DNA of 64,000 bases from Marinibacterium anthonyi. GTDB lineage: Bacteria > Pseudomonadota > Alphaproteobacteria > Rhodobacterales > Rhodobacteraceae. The stretch's first letter is position 1, and each line of letters opens with the position of its first letter. The translations under genes and the position numbers were made by a program. The stretch spans positions 2,219,501 through 2,283,500 of the forward strand of contig CP031585.1 in assembly GCA_003217735.2 (NCBI GenBank), in the 5' to 3' direction. Shown in pieces: positions 34,300 through 42,016 of this stretch. The notes beneath the pieces are model-generated. The model saw nothing but the letters and a program-made list of their open reading frames with translations, was not told the origin of the DNA and did not search any database.

Positions 34300-35387
34300 G
34301 CCGGCCCATGGTCAACCGGAGGCAGTTTCTTGCGGGGGCGGCGGCGCTTGTGGCGCCGTCGCTGGCGCGGGCGGATGCGATCCGGGCGGTCGATGTGCTG
34401 GGCAACGTGATCGCGCTGGACGGCCCGGCGCGGCGGATCGTGCTGCTGGATGCCACCGATGCGGTGTCGATGGCGGCGCTGGTGCCCGATCCGCTGGACC
34501 GGATCGCGGGCTGGGCCAGCCTTGGGCGGCTGGACCTGGGGGACAATCCGCTGAAATCCGCGGCCGTGCCGGAGGTCGGCAAGCTGGCGCCCGACACGCT
34601 GTCGGCCGAGGCGATCCTGGGGCTGAAGCCCGACCTGGTGGTGGCCAGCGCCTACATGCTGCCGCCGGGCGTGCCGTCGCCGTTGCTGAGCCTTCTTCAG
34701 GCGGCGGGCATCCCGGTGGCCTGGACCAGCGGCCATGACGGCGCGCTGCCGCCCGAACAGTCGCTGGACCGGTCGATGGCCTTCTGGGGCGCGGTGCTGG
34801 GGCAGGGCGCGCGGGCGTCGCGGATCACCGATTTCGGCCTGTCCCGCTTTGCCGCCGTGCGCGCCTGTTCCGGGGGCGAAAGGCCGCGCACCTACATGGA
34901 AATCATGTCGACCTACGACGATTGCTGCTGGGCTGCAGGCCAGGCGTTCTGGGGTCCCTTGTTCGACATGGCGGGCGGCGCGCTGCTGGCCGGATCGGAC
35001 GGGTGGGGCGGCAAGCTGTCGGACGAAGGGCTGGTGGCGCTGCAGCCGCAGGTCTACGTGGCCACCGGCGGCAGCTATGCGCCGCAATTGCAGCCCGCGA
35101 TCGGCCCCGGCCTGGATCCGGCCGAAGGTCGGGCCGGGCTGGCAAGGCTGGCGGCGCGGTCGGCGCTGAAGGGGTCGCCGGCGGTGCGGGCGGGCCGCGT
35201 GCACGGCATCTGGTCGGGGCTGATCACCGCGCCGATCCTGGTGCCCGTGCTGGCCGAATGCCTTGGCCGCTGGCTGCATCCCGAAGGCTGCGCCGCGCTG
35301 GATCCCGCGGCGACGCTGTCGACGTTGAATTCCTGCCTGTCTCACCCGATCAAAGGCCCGTTGTGGCTGTCGCTAGATGAAGATTGA
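34293..35387 (+). CDS. Periplasmic iron-siderophore binding protein-like (BtuF/FhuD fold)
   Basis: A 364-residue protein. NRRQFLAGAAALVAPSLARAD gives a twin-arginine-type signal. RRIVLLDATDAVSMAALVPDPLDRIAGWASLG is the first half of a class III binding protein, and ILGLKPDLVVASAYMLP the second. The conserved glutamates are not obvious. The region TYDDCCWAAGQAFWGPLF includes a vicinal Cys pair. The start overlaps the receptor stop (ATGGTGA). Two ATGs are available (34293 and 34308). No ABC permease or ATPase follows in the window, so it either works with a transporter elsewhere or hands ligand to the reductase. Function is inferred from fold and neighbours. Confidence 0.75.
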   Translation: MVSRPMVNRRQFLAGAAALVAPSLARADAIRAVDVLGNVIALDGPARRIVLLDATDAVSMAALVPDPLDRIAGWASLGRLDLGDNPLKSAAVPEVGKLAPDTLSAEAILGLKPDLVVASAYMLPPGVPSPLLSLLQAAGIPVAWTSGHDGALPPEQSLDRSMAFWGAVLGQGARASRITDFGLSRFAAVRACSGGERPRTYMEIMSTYDDCCWAAGQAFWGPLFDMAGGALLAGSDGWGGKLSDEGLVALQPQVYVATGGSYAPQLQPAIGPGLDPAEGRAGLARLAARSALKGSPAVRAGRVHGIWSGLITAPILVPVLAECLGRWLHPEGCAALDPAATLSTLNSCLSHPIKGPLWLSLDED

Positions 35388-36484
35388 TGTACCAGATCAC
35401 CAGCCGGATCGATTTCCCCGAAATCGACAGCCATTTCACCCCGCTTCTCGACGCCCTGGCCGCCCATCAGCTGCCGGTTTTCCGTGACGGCCCCCGCGCC
35501 GCCCGCGCCGGAGCGGGGCGCGAAATCGACCTGCGCGCCGGCGATGACCGGCTGGACGTGACCATCCGCACCGCCGACGAGGCAACGCTGAACTGGATGC
35601 GTTACGCCATCACCGCGCTGATCGATTTCAATGCGCGGGCGGTTTCGCCGGTGGTCGAATGGCACGGCGATACACTGGGCGAGACCCTGCCGCCGCAATT
35701 GCAGGTCTTCCGGGTCTGCGGCACCGAGGACATCGCGCCCCGGATGCGCCGGATCTGGTTTTCCGGGGCCGACGTGACGCGCTATGACACGATGGCGCAG
35801 ATCCACAGCCGGCTGCTGTTCGGGCGTGGCCGGGGGATGCCGGCACAATGGCCCTTCATGACGGACGATGGCCGGATCCGCTGGCCCGAAGGGGCCGATA
35901 CGCTGGACACGCGGGTCTATACGGTGCGCCACGTGGACGTGGCGGCGGGGCGGCTGGCGGTGGATTTCTTTCTGGGCGCCCATGACGGTCCGGCAACGGC
36001 ATGGGCGCGCGGGGCGCGGGTGGGCGACGGCGTTGGCTTTATCGGGCCGGCGGCGCATGGGCTGATACCGGCGGGGGTCCACGTCTTTGCCGGGGACGAG
36101 ACCGGCCTGCCGGGGATCGCGCGCTGTCTTGAACACCTGGGCCCGAAGGCGCGCGGCGTCGCCCTGATCGAGGTCGACGGTCCCGGGGACGTCCAGCCGC
36201 TGGCGGTGCCGGAAGGGGTGACGCTGCACTGGCTCTACCGGGCGGGGGCGGCGCCGGGGACCACGCCGATCCTGGCCGAGGCGCTGGCGCGGGTATCCTG
36301 GCCGCAGGACCTTGGGGATTGCGCGTTCTGGTGTGGCGCCGAATACGCCGCCTTCCGGGCGATGCGCCGGATGGTGCGGGACCTTGGCCTGCCGCGCGAC
36401 CGGATCGTGGCCTTCGCCCATTGGCGCCGGGGCATGTCCGAGCCCGACATCGCGGCGGCGGGCAGCGCGTCCATTCGGGATTAG
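35387..36484 (+). CDS. Siderophore-interacting protein with N-terminal DUF2218 domain
   Basis: A 365-residue fused protein. Residues 1-95 resemble DUF2218 (a small alpha/beta domain: FTPLLDALAAHQLPVFRD and DRLDVTIRTADEATLNWM). The C-terminal part is a flavin-type siderophore-interacting reductase: LQVFRVCGTEDIAPRMRRIWFSG (FAD-binding 9), YTVRHVDVAAGRLAVDFFLG, then VHVFAGDETGLPGIARCLEHL and DCAFWCGAEYAAFRAMRRMV (SIP). Such enzymes reduce Fe(III)-siderophores in the cytoplasm to release iron. It is the third gene of the operon, with a start overlapping the previous stop (TGATG). Confidence 0.85.
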   Translation: MYQITSRIDFPEIDSHFTPLLDALAAHQLPVFRDGPRAARAGAGREIDLRAGDDRLDVTIRTADEATLNWMRYAITALIDFNARAVSPVVEWHGDTLGETLPPQLQVFRVCGTEDIAPRMRRIWFSGADVTRYDTMAQIHSRLLFGRGRGMPAQWPFMTDDGRIRWPEGADTLDTRVYTVRHVDVAAGRLAVDFFLGAHDGPATAWARGARVGDGVGFIGPAAHGLIPAGVHVFAGDETGLPGIARCLEHLGPKARGVALIEVDGPGDVQPLAVPEGVTLHWLYRAGAAPGTTPILAEALARVSWPQDLGDCAFWCGAEYAAFRAMRRMVRDLGLPRDRIVAFAHWRRGMSEPDIAAAGSASIRD

Positions 36485-36554
36485 GGCGCGCGCGTTCAGG
36501 GGGTGATCTGTCGTAGGGTCACCCCGGCATCTGACCGGATGGACACGCATCGCG

Positions 36555-36583
36555 AGAGGTGCTAGGTGGCGCGCAGCACCTCT
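36555..36583. other. Hairpin just upstream of tRNA-Thr
   Basis: AGAGGTGCT (36555-36563) and AGCACCTCT (36575-36583) form a perfect 9-bp stem with an 11-base loop, six bases from the tRNA 5' end. No T-run follows. It could be the terminator-like end of the iron operon, a processing signal for the tRNA precursor, or chance. Confidence 0.4.
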
Positions 36584-36588
36584 GGTTT

Positions 36589-36661
36589 GCCCCTATAGCT
36601 CAGCTGGTAGAGCAACTGATTTGTAATCAGTAGGTCCGCGGTTCGAGTCCGTGTGGGGGCA
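36589..36661 (+). tRNA. tRNA-Thr (anticodon TGT)
   Basis: The acceptor stem GCCCCTA pairs with TGGGGGC, with discriminator A at 36661 and encoded CCA at 36662-36664. The D arm is AGCTCAGCTGGTAGAGC. The anticodon stem CTGAT/ATCAG encloses TTTGTAA, with anticodon TGT (Thr, reading ACA and wobble). The T arm is CGCGG-TTCGAGT-CCGTG with one imperfect pair. The gene stands alone on the plus strand. An accessory-looking patch follows, so it may have served as an integration site. Confidence 0.97.
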
Positions 36662-36783
36662 CCATTTAAATCAAGCGCTTACTGTGATCTTCTGGCGGCG
36701 ATTGGCAGGCTGTGTACGGGTTGGCTTGGCTCTTGGAGTACTTTGCTCTGGCCGCAGCAGATTTGGCGTCTTGGTTGTTGGTA

Positions 36784-37080
36784 TCAGGCTATGCGAGAAC
36801 CTTCCGCGCCGCCTTCGAGGACGTGGGTGACAACCTCAGGGACCGGCGTTTTTGCGGCAGAGAGGGAGGTCCGTGCCTCCATCAGCACCTTCAACTCTGC
36901 GGTGATGCCCACATCGTCCATCAGCCCGATGCGGGCGTCGGAGAGGTCGATGAGCCGGGCCTCGATCTCTGCGACCAGATGGCAGGCGACGCCGGGGTCG
37001 CGGCGGTCCAGCCCCAGCTTGTGCCATGCCTCGGCGACCTCCCGCGTCACCCTATGTTCTTCGGTTGCAATGATCTGCAT
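36784..37080 (-). CDS. Hypothetical protein following the SDR gene
   Basis: A 98-residue soluble helical protein, MQIIATEEHRVTREVAEAWHKLG then LVAEIEARLIDLSDARIGLMDD. It has no recognised domain. The ATG at 37080 follows GGTGAG at seven bases; an alternative GTG at 37092 overlaps the stop of the upstream dehydrogenase (GTGA) and would add four residues. Either way it is translated with the dehydrogenase as a two-gene unit. Confidence 0.55.
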   Translation of the reverse strand: MQIIATEEHRVTREVAEAWHKLGLDRRDPGVACHLVAEIEARLIDLSDARIGLMDDVGITAELKVLMEARTSLSAAKTPVPEVVTHVLEGGAEGSRIA

Positions 37081-37088
37081 GATGCTAC

Positions 37089-37775
37089 TCACCAAGCCAC
37101 CACTTGGCCGTCCCGATCCTCGAAGCGCAGGCCCTTCCTGCCCATCTGCGCAAGGATCAGGTCGGCCAGTTTGGGGGTGGAGTCTTCGAGCGTGTAATGT
37201 GCCTCAGGCCCGCCCAGCCCAGTCTTGATCCAGCCCGGGGCGATCAGCAGCAGGGGGCGGGTACCACCTTCGCGGATCGCATAGCTGCGCATGTATTGGT
37301 TCAGGGCGGCCTTCGTTCCGCGATAGACCTCATGGCCGCCGCGCGTGTTCCCGGCAATGCTGCCCTGCCCCGAGGACATGACGGCAATCGTCCCCTCGGG
37401 TATCACCAGATCGGCCAGCGCCTCCACCACCCGCATCGGGCCGAGCGCATTGGTGACCATCACGCGGATGAACTCCTCGGTCGAGGTTTCGGCGATGGTC
37501 TCGGCCTGATTGGCGTTGGCCGTGCCCGCGTTGACCAGCAGGATGTCGAAGCGCTTGTCCTTCAGATGATCATGGAGGGCCGCGATCTGTGCCGGTTCGG
37601 TGATGTCGACCGAGGCGATCTCGACCGCTTCGGGCTGCCGATTTCGCAGCGCGTGCAGAGGCGTTTCGGCTCCGCGGCGGACAGTGCCGGTCACATGCCA
37701 GCCGCGCGTCACAAACTCTCCGGAGAGGGCGTATCCGATACCGCGGGAGGCGCCGATGATGAGGATGCGTTGCAT
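37089..37775 (-). CDS. Short-chain dehydrogenase/reductase (SDR)
   Basis: A 228-residue NAD(P)-dependent oxidoreductase. The Rossmann motif is GASRGIGYAL at residues 8-17 (GxxxGxG). NAGTANANQAETI follows strand 4. The catalytic Tyr-Lys pair is YRGTK (Tyr and Lys in GGHEVYRGTKAALN), and the serine is in AVMSSGQGS. Length is short but complete for a classical SDR. It is divergent from a LysR regulator, with two LysR boxes between, so it is a probable target. The substrate is unknown. Confidence 0.88.
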   Translation of the reverse strand: MQRILIIGASRGIGYALSGEFVTRGWHVTGTVRRGAETPLHALRNRQPEAVEIASVDITEPAQIAALHDHLKDKRFDILLVNAGTANANQAETIAETSTEEFIRVMVTNALGPMRVVEALADLVIPEGTIAVMSSGQGSIAGNTRGGHEVYRGTKAALNQYMRSYAIREGGTRPLLLIAPGWIKTGLGGPEAHYTLEDSTPKLADLILAQMGRKGLRFEDRDGQVVAW

Positions 37776-37835
37776 GGGATCTCTCCTTTGTTCTGGTCCA
37801 AGCAGGTATGGGAGGGAGATGGTGAGCAGCAGGTA

Positions 37836-37852
37836 ATTGCACTATACGCAAT
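37836..37852. promoter_or_regulatory. LysR box 1 (ATTGC-N7-GCAAT)
   Basis: ATTGC (37836-37840), seven bases, GCAAT (37848-37852). It satisfies the T-N11-A rule for LysR-type regulators (T37838, A37850). It lies between the divergent SDR and LysR genes. A second identical pair lies 31 bases on. Confidence 0.7.
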
Positions 37853-37866
37853 CAGATCAACATCTC

Positions 37867-37883
37867 ATTGCATATGGCGCAAT
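37867..37883. promoter_or_regulatory. LysR box 2 (ATTGC-N7-GCAAT)
   Basis: ATTGC (37867-37871), seven bases, GCAAT (37879-37883): same arms and spacing as box 1. Centres are 31 bases apart, three turns of the helix, so a tetramer could contact both on one face. Its position argues that the LysR start is downstream, at 37904, not at the upstream TTG or ATG codons. Confidence 0.7.
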
Positions 37884-37903
37884 GTCGTGAGATGCCTGCC
37901 GAC

Positions 37904-38803
37904 ATGAGCACGACGGATCTCAACCTCCTGCGCGCACTTGTGGCGCTGCTTGAAACCGGCAGCGTGACGGAAGCCGCCGGGCGCCTTGGGCTCAGCGTGT
38001 CGGCGATGAGCCGCAATTTGACCCGCCTGCGCGCCGCCACCGGTGATCCGCTATTCGTGCGCGCCGGTGCGCGGCTGGCCCCCTCGCCACGCGCCATTGC
38101 CTTGTCGGCGGAAGTGCCCGACCTGCTGGCAAGGGTCGAGGCGGCGCTGGCCCGGGAGGCGCGTGCGGTCGATCTGGCAACCATCGACCAGACCTTCACG
38201 CTGCGCGCCAACGAAGGGTTCATTCACCGCTTTGCCGCCCCCCTGCTTGATCGGATGCTCAGTGAGGCGCCGCAGGCCCGGCTGCACCTGGTGTCGAAGC
38301 CGGTCAAGGACGCGACCTCGCTGCGCGACGGGACGGCGGATCTTGAGATAGGGGTGCTGGGGGAGTTTGCGCCGGAAATCCTGACACGACGGCTGTTCAA
38401 GGATGACTTCATCGCGGCGGTGCGTCCGGGGCATCCGCTTCTGGAGGGCCCGATTACGGCGGAACGCTTTGCCCAATGCCTGCATGTGGTGGCGTCGCGT
38501 CACGGTCGGTCCTCGGGCCCGGTGGACGAGGCGTTGGAGAGCCTTGGCCTCTCGCGGTGTGTGGTAGCGGTTGTGCCGGGGTTCCCCGACGCCATGGAGA
38601 TCGCACGGCGGACGGTCCTTGTCGCCCAGATCCCGCGTCTGGTGCTTGGCTCTGATCTGGTCGGTCTGGATCTGCCCGTGGCGGTGCCGGGCATCGCCGT
38701 GTCCGCCATGTGGCATCCACGGGTGGACGCCGATCCAATACAGAAATGGTTCCGCAAGATCGTATTTGAAACGGTCCATGCTGCCCGGATCAGCGCCTCG
38801 TAG
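37904..38803 (+). CDS. LysR-family transcriptional regulator
   Basis: A 299-residue regulator. The HTH domain is at residues 4-60: DLNLLRALVALLETGSVTEAAGRLGLSVSAMSRNLTRLRAATGDPLFVR. The effector domain runs from about 90 (FTLRANEGFIHRFAAPLLDRML) to the C-terminus (WHPRVDADPIQKWFRKIVFE), as in the NodD/PcaQ-like group. The start was chosen because the preceding residues would overlap the LysR boxes. It is divergent from the SDR gene. No neighbour downstream for 415 bases. Confidence 0.9.
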   Translation: MSTTDLNLLRALVALLETGSVTEAAGRLGLSVSAMSRNLTRLRAATGDPLFVRAGARLAPSPRAIALSAEVPDLLARVEAALAREARAVDLATIDQTFTLRANEGFIHRFAAPLLDRMLSEAPQARLHLVSKPVKDATSLRDGTADLEIGVLGEFAPEILTRRLFKDDFIAAVRPGHPLLEGPITAERFAQCLHVVASRHGRSSGPVDEALESLGLSRCVVAVVPGFPDAMEIARRTVLVAQIPRLVLGSDLVGLDLPVAVPGIAVSAMWHPRVDADPIQKWFRKIVFETVHAARISAS

Positions 38804-39218
38804 ACCCGAACCGGCTGGGCGCCTCAGCTCAGCCGCTTCTGAGAACTGCTGGCTCCTGAAACCCCATCTGCTTTCGTCCAGGATCGGCCATTCGCCGCGC
38901 CTGGCACGAACGGCAGGTTTGGGCCGGAAACGACAGGGCACTTGGCCAGAGCCGCCAGCCCGGACCGCCGCACCGCCGCATTTCGGCTTCGGGCCCAATC
39001 TGTCGAACGCTGCAGCATAAACGGATGGCGGCTCCGGCGAAAATTCGGCGGTGGAAACGCAGGGGGTCGCAGGACCTCAGAGAGTTACCCTCCGGACGTG
39101 GTGAGGGTCCAAGGCCTGTCGCGACAATCGAACGACGCCCGCAGAGCGCTTCGCGTGCGTTTGCTTGTGAACAGGTAAGGCTGCTTCGATGCGAAGGGCC
39201 CCCGGGCATAGCTCCATG
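38804..39218. other. Gene-free stretch between convergent LysR genes
   Basis: Both LysR genes end here. No frame shows consistent coding character and no terminator with a T-run was seen. The sequence has many short CG-rich motifs and looks like the degenerate intergenic sequence common in this group. The CTCAG...CTGAG hairpin just after 38825 is weak. Confidence 0.5.
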
Positions 39219-40133
39219 TCAGGGGGATCGGGTCCCGCGCGTGCTCTGGCAGACATCGATGAAGGCGCGAAGCGGTCTGGGGGCGCGGCGACTGGGGTAG
39301 TAGAGGCGAGGTCCGGCCCGGACCGGCCAATAGTCCGGCAGAACAGGCACCAGCGTTCCAGCCGCGAAATCGTCCTCAAGCCAGTTACGGAAGGCACCGA
39401 TGATACCGACCCCGCAACGCGCGAAGCGTAACCCGGTGTCGATCGCGTCGACGCTCAGGATCAGGCGCGAGACTGGCTCGATGGTGACAATCTGCGTGCC
39501 CTCCAGCAGGTGCCACGGCAGAAGGGGCCCGTCCGGCAGCCGGTATCGGATCGCGTCGAGACCGACCAGGTCCTGGGGCCGCCCCGGCGTTCCTTGGACG
39601 CCCAGATAGGCCGGCGCTGCCGCAAGGGCGACTTGCTGCGTCCTGGGCCCGATCGGGATCGACACCATGTCCCGTGCGAGCACGTCGTCGTAGCGGATTC
39701 CCGCGTCGCATCCGGCCTCAACTATATCCACGAGGCCATTCTCGACGATGATTTCCACCTCGACCTCGGGATGGAGGGCGTGGAACGCACCGATGAGCGG
39801 TGGCAAAACGTCCGGCATCACGGCCCCCGGCACATTCAGGACGAGCCGCCCGCTGACGCGGTCCGTCGCCTCGGCGAGGTCGGCGCAGGCGTCGTCGAGC
39901 CCGCCCAGGAGCGGAGCGATCCGGTCGGCCAGCATCTGCCCGGCCTCCGTGGTGGAAACGCTGCGGGTGGTGCGGCGCAACAGCGGCACGCCGAGCAATT
40001 CCTCTACCCGCGCGACCGTCGTGCTGACCTTTGACGGCGCAACGCCAAGGCGCCGGGACGCGGCACGAAACCCGCCGTCGCGTACCACAGCGAGGAAGAC
40101 AGCTAGGTCGTCATGCCGAATATTGTTCTTCAT
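39219..40133 (-). CDS. LysR-family transcriptional regulator
   Basis: A 304-residue regulator. HTH residues 6-62: RHDDLAVFLAVVRDGGFRAASRRLGVAPSKVSTTVARVEELLGVPLLRRTTRS, then the effector domain with GRLVLNVPGAVMPDVLPPLIGAF and PGAVM-like strand features. This is the AphB/CrgA-like group often divergent from a short-chain or quinone-type oxidoreductase. The ATG at 40133 is 111 bases from the divergent NmrA-like gene at 40245. It is a likely regulator of that gene. Confidence 0.9.
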   Translation of the reverse strand: MKNNIRHDDLAVFLAVVRDGGFRAASRRLGVAPSKVSTTVARVEELLGVPLLRRTTRSVSTTEAGQMLADRIAPLLGGLDDACADLAEATDRVSGRLVLNVPGAVMPDVLPPLIGAFHALHPEVEVEIIVENGLVDIVEAGCDAGIRYDDVLARDMVSIPIGPRTQQVALAAAPAYLGVQGTPGRPQDLVGLDAIRYRLPDGPLLPWHLLEGTQIVTIEPVSRLILSVDAIDTGLRFARCGVGIIGAFRNWLEDDFAAGTLVPVLPDYWPVRAGPRLYYPSRRAPRPLRAFIDVCQSTRGTRSP

Positions 40134-40244
40134 GGAGAACAGCCTATTCGAGATTCGAGGCGTAGTCACTGCCGTGTCGAACAGTCATTTTCAAACCACA
40201 GCGCCCTGTCATCACGGCGTCGCCAACGTGGAAGGAAAACAGGC

Positions 40245-41108
40245 ATGCTCATCGTCACCGGCGCAACCGGCAAACTCGGTCGCAAGATTGTCGACCATCT
40301 TCTAACCCTCGTTCCGGCACACCGCATCGGTGTCAGCACCCGCGCGCCCGACGAGGTAGAGGCACTCGCCGAACTCGGCGTCCGGGTGCGGCAGGGCACC
40401 TACGATGACGCCGACAGTCTGCGCCACGCCTGGCAAGGCGCCGAGCGGATACTCCTCGTCTCCTCCAACGCTGCGGCGAAAGGGGGTGATCCGCTGGCGC
40501 AGCACCGCACTGCGATTGACGTGGCTCAGGAGTTGGGCGTGGCGCGCCTGCTTTACACCAGTCAGATTTCCGCGGCGGCCGAGGCCCTGTTTCCGCCGGG
40601 ACGAGACCACGCGGCGACCGAAGCGATGCTCGCCGGATCGGGATTGGCGTGGACCGCCTTGCGGCACGGCTTTTACGCGTCGAGCGCAATGGAAATGCAC
40701 CGGCGCGGATTCGAAGCCGGGAAGCTTGTCGCGCCCGAGGACGGCAAGGTGGCCTGGACCGCGCATGATGACCTTGCCGAAGCCGACGCCCGGCTGCTTG
40801 CGGGAGAGGAGGACATCGATGGGCCCACCCCGCCGCTGACCGGGACCGAGACGCTTGACCTCGCCGATCTGGCTCGGCTGGCCTCGGACGTCACCGGCCA
40901 AGACATCACGCGGGAGGTCGTGCCTGAAGAAGAGGTAGAGCAAGGCGCACGGGCGAAGGACCTGCCAGAGGGCGCTATCGCTGTGATGCTCGGCTATTAC
41001 CGCGCCGCCCGAGCCGGCGAGTTCGACCGGGTTGACCCGACCCTGGCCCGGCTTCTTGGGCGGAAACCGGCGACAATGCGAGAGGTGCTCGCGGGCCTCG
41101 CACTGTGA
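40245..41108 (+). CDS. NmrA-like NAD(P)-binding atypical SDR (quinone reductase QorB-like)
   Basis: A 287-residue protein. The glycine motif is GATGKLGRKIVDHLL at residues 5-19, followed by the strand RIGVSTRAPDEVEAL. VARLLYTSQISAAAEALFPPGRDHAATEAMLAGSGLAWTALRHGFYAS resembles QorB/YtfG NAD(P)H:quinone oxidoreductases and NmrA-like sensors. Catalytic Tyr/Lys residues of classical SDR are not apparent, so redox sensing or quinone reduction are both possible. The ATG follows GGAAAACAGGC. Divergence from the LysR gene suggests it is the regulated target. Confidence 0.85.
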   Translation: MLIVTGATGKLGRKIVDHLLTLVPAHRIGVSTRAPDEVEALAELGVRVRQGTYDDADSLRHAWQGAERILLVSSNAAAKGGDPLAQHRTAIDVAQELGVARLLYTSQISAAAEALFPPGRDHAATEAMLAGSGLAWTALRHGFYASSAMEMHRRGFEAGKLVAPEDGKVAWTAHDDLAEADARLLAGEEDIDGPTPPLTGTETLDLADLARLASDVTGQDITREVVPEEEVEQGARAKDLPEGAIAVMLGYYRAARAGEFDRVDPTLARLLGRKPATMREVLAGLAL

Positions 41109-41465
41109 TGGACGTAAGATCGGGGCGTGGCGGACTCGGCCCGACAGCAACAAGATCGGGTCCCGCGAATGATCGAACCTCACTCCAGTCATATGGGCGA
41201 CACTGGGCACTCGTAACCCAATGCAGCGCAGGTCTCAGCATCGTTCCAAGTGCGCATCCTTCGGCCTTCGGCCCCGCTACAGGGGGATTTCGCCGGGCTG
41301 ACCGGCTTTGCCGCTTGGCTTCGAAGCCGCATGCACTATGGTCCGAAGGGTTTTGTGGCAGTGAATCAGGATGGGACAAGTTATTGAAAGGACATTATTT
41401 TGACAAGATTGAGCGGATCGCGGCCGGACCGGTTCCAGGCTGCCTTCGCGGGATCGGTTAGGGCG
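41109..41465. other. Gene-free stretch upstream of the small hypothetical gene
   Basis: No plausible gene. The right end is AT-richer (GACATTATTTTGACAAG near 41391-41407, with a TTGACA-like hexamer) and may hold the promoter of the next gene. No repeat or hairpin of note. Confidence 0.4.
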
Positions 41466-41888
41466 ATGTTCTTCCGTGTTTATGCAGATGGCGTGCTGAT
41501 CGCAAAAGGGGCGGGCGCGCTGGACGAAGCCAAGACCTTTGCCGGCGTGCGCGAGCGAAGCGCCCGGCTGTTCGAGATCCATGGCTATGACGTGGATGAC
41601 GCCAATTCCGAGGACTCCCCGACCCGGGCCTGGTATTTCGACCGCGAGGTCGACGGCTGGGTCGAGGGCCGGTGGAAACAGGCGAGCGCCAGCTTCAACC
41701 AGACCGTGGCCGAACGCCTGGCGGATGGCCATGTGACGATCAGCAACGGGATCTGGCGCGAAACCTTCCCCGAAGATCAGCGTGAGATCTGGATCGACTG
41801 GTACGATCGGATGTTCGGACAATACGGCTATGACGGATACCGGGACCTGGCCGCGGCGCTGCGATCGCTCGACCCGGAGACGGAATGA
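41466..41888 (+). CDS. Hypothetical protein
   Basis: A 140-residue soluble protein rich in aromatic residues, starting MFFRVYADGVLIAKGAGALDEAKTFAGVRERSARLFEIHG and ending LAAALRSLDPETE. No domain recognised. The frame could begin earlier at a TTG (41400) near the AT-rich putative promoter, which would add 22 residues; the ATG at 41466 gives a more regular start. It converges with the autotransporter gene 128 bases away. Function unknown. Confidence 0.6.
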   Translation: MFFRVYADGVLIAKGAGALDEAKTFAGVRERSARLFEIHGYDVDDANSEDSPTRAWYFDREVDGWVEGRWKQASASFNQTVAERLADGHVTISNGIWRETFPEDQREIWIDWYDRMFGQYGYDGYRDLAAALRSLDPETE

Positions 41889-42016
41889 TCCCCCCGATCC
41901 TTCGCCGCTGAAGAACCCCTGCGCCGCCCGGGCTGACCGGGGAGGGCAGGGGCGGGCAGATGCGGACCGGGGCCGGCAGGTGCGGGCAGGGGCCGGTGCC
42001 CCTGCCGGCGGACGGT

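Noticed and set aside
36662-36784. Possible integrase or attachment-site duplication beside tRNA-Thr
   Set aside because: No integrase-like sequence was found, and the tRNA 3' end was not seen repeated elsewhere in the window.
36653-37228. A plus-strand open frame starting inside the tRNA
   Set aside because: It begins in the tRNA acceptor stem and runs antisense to the small gene and SDR, so it is a shadow.
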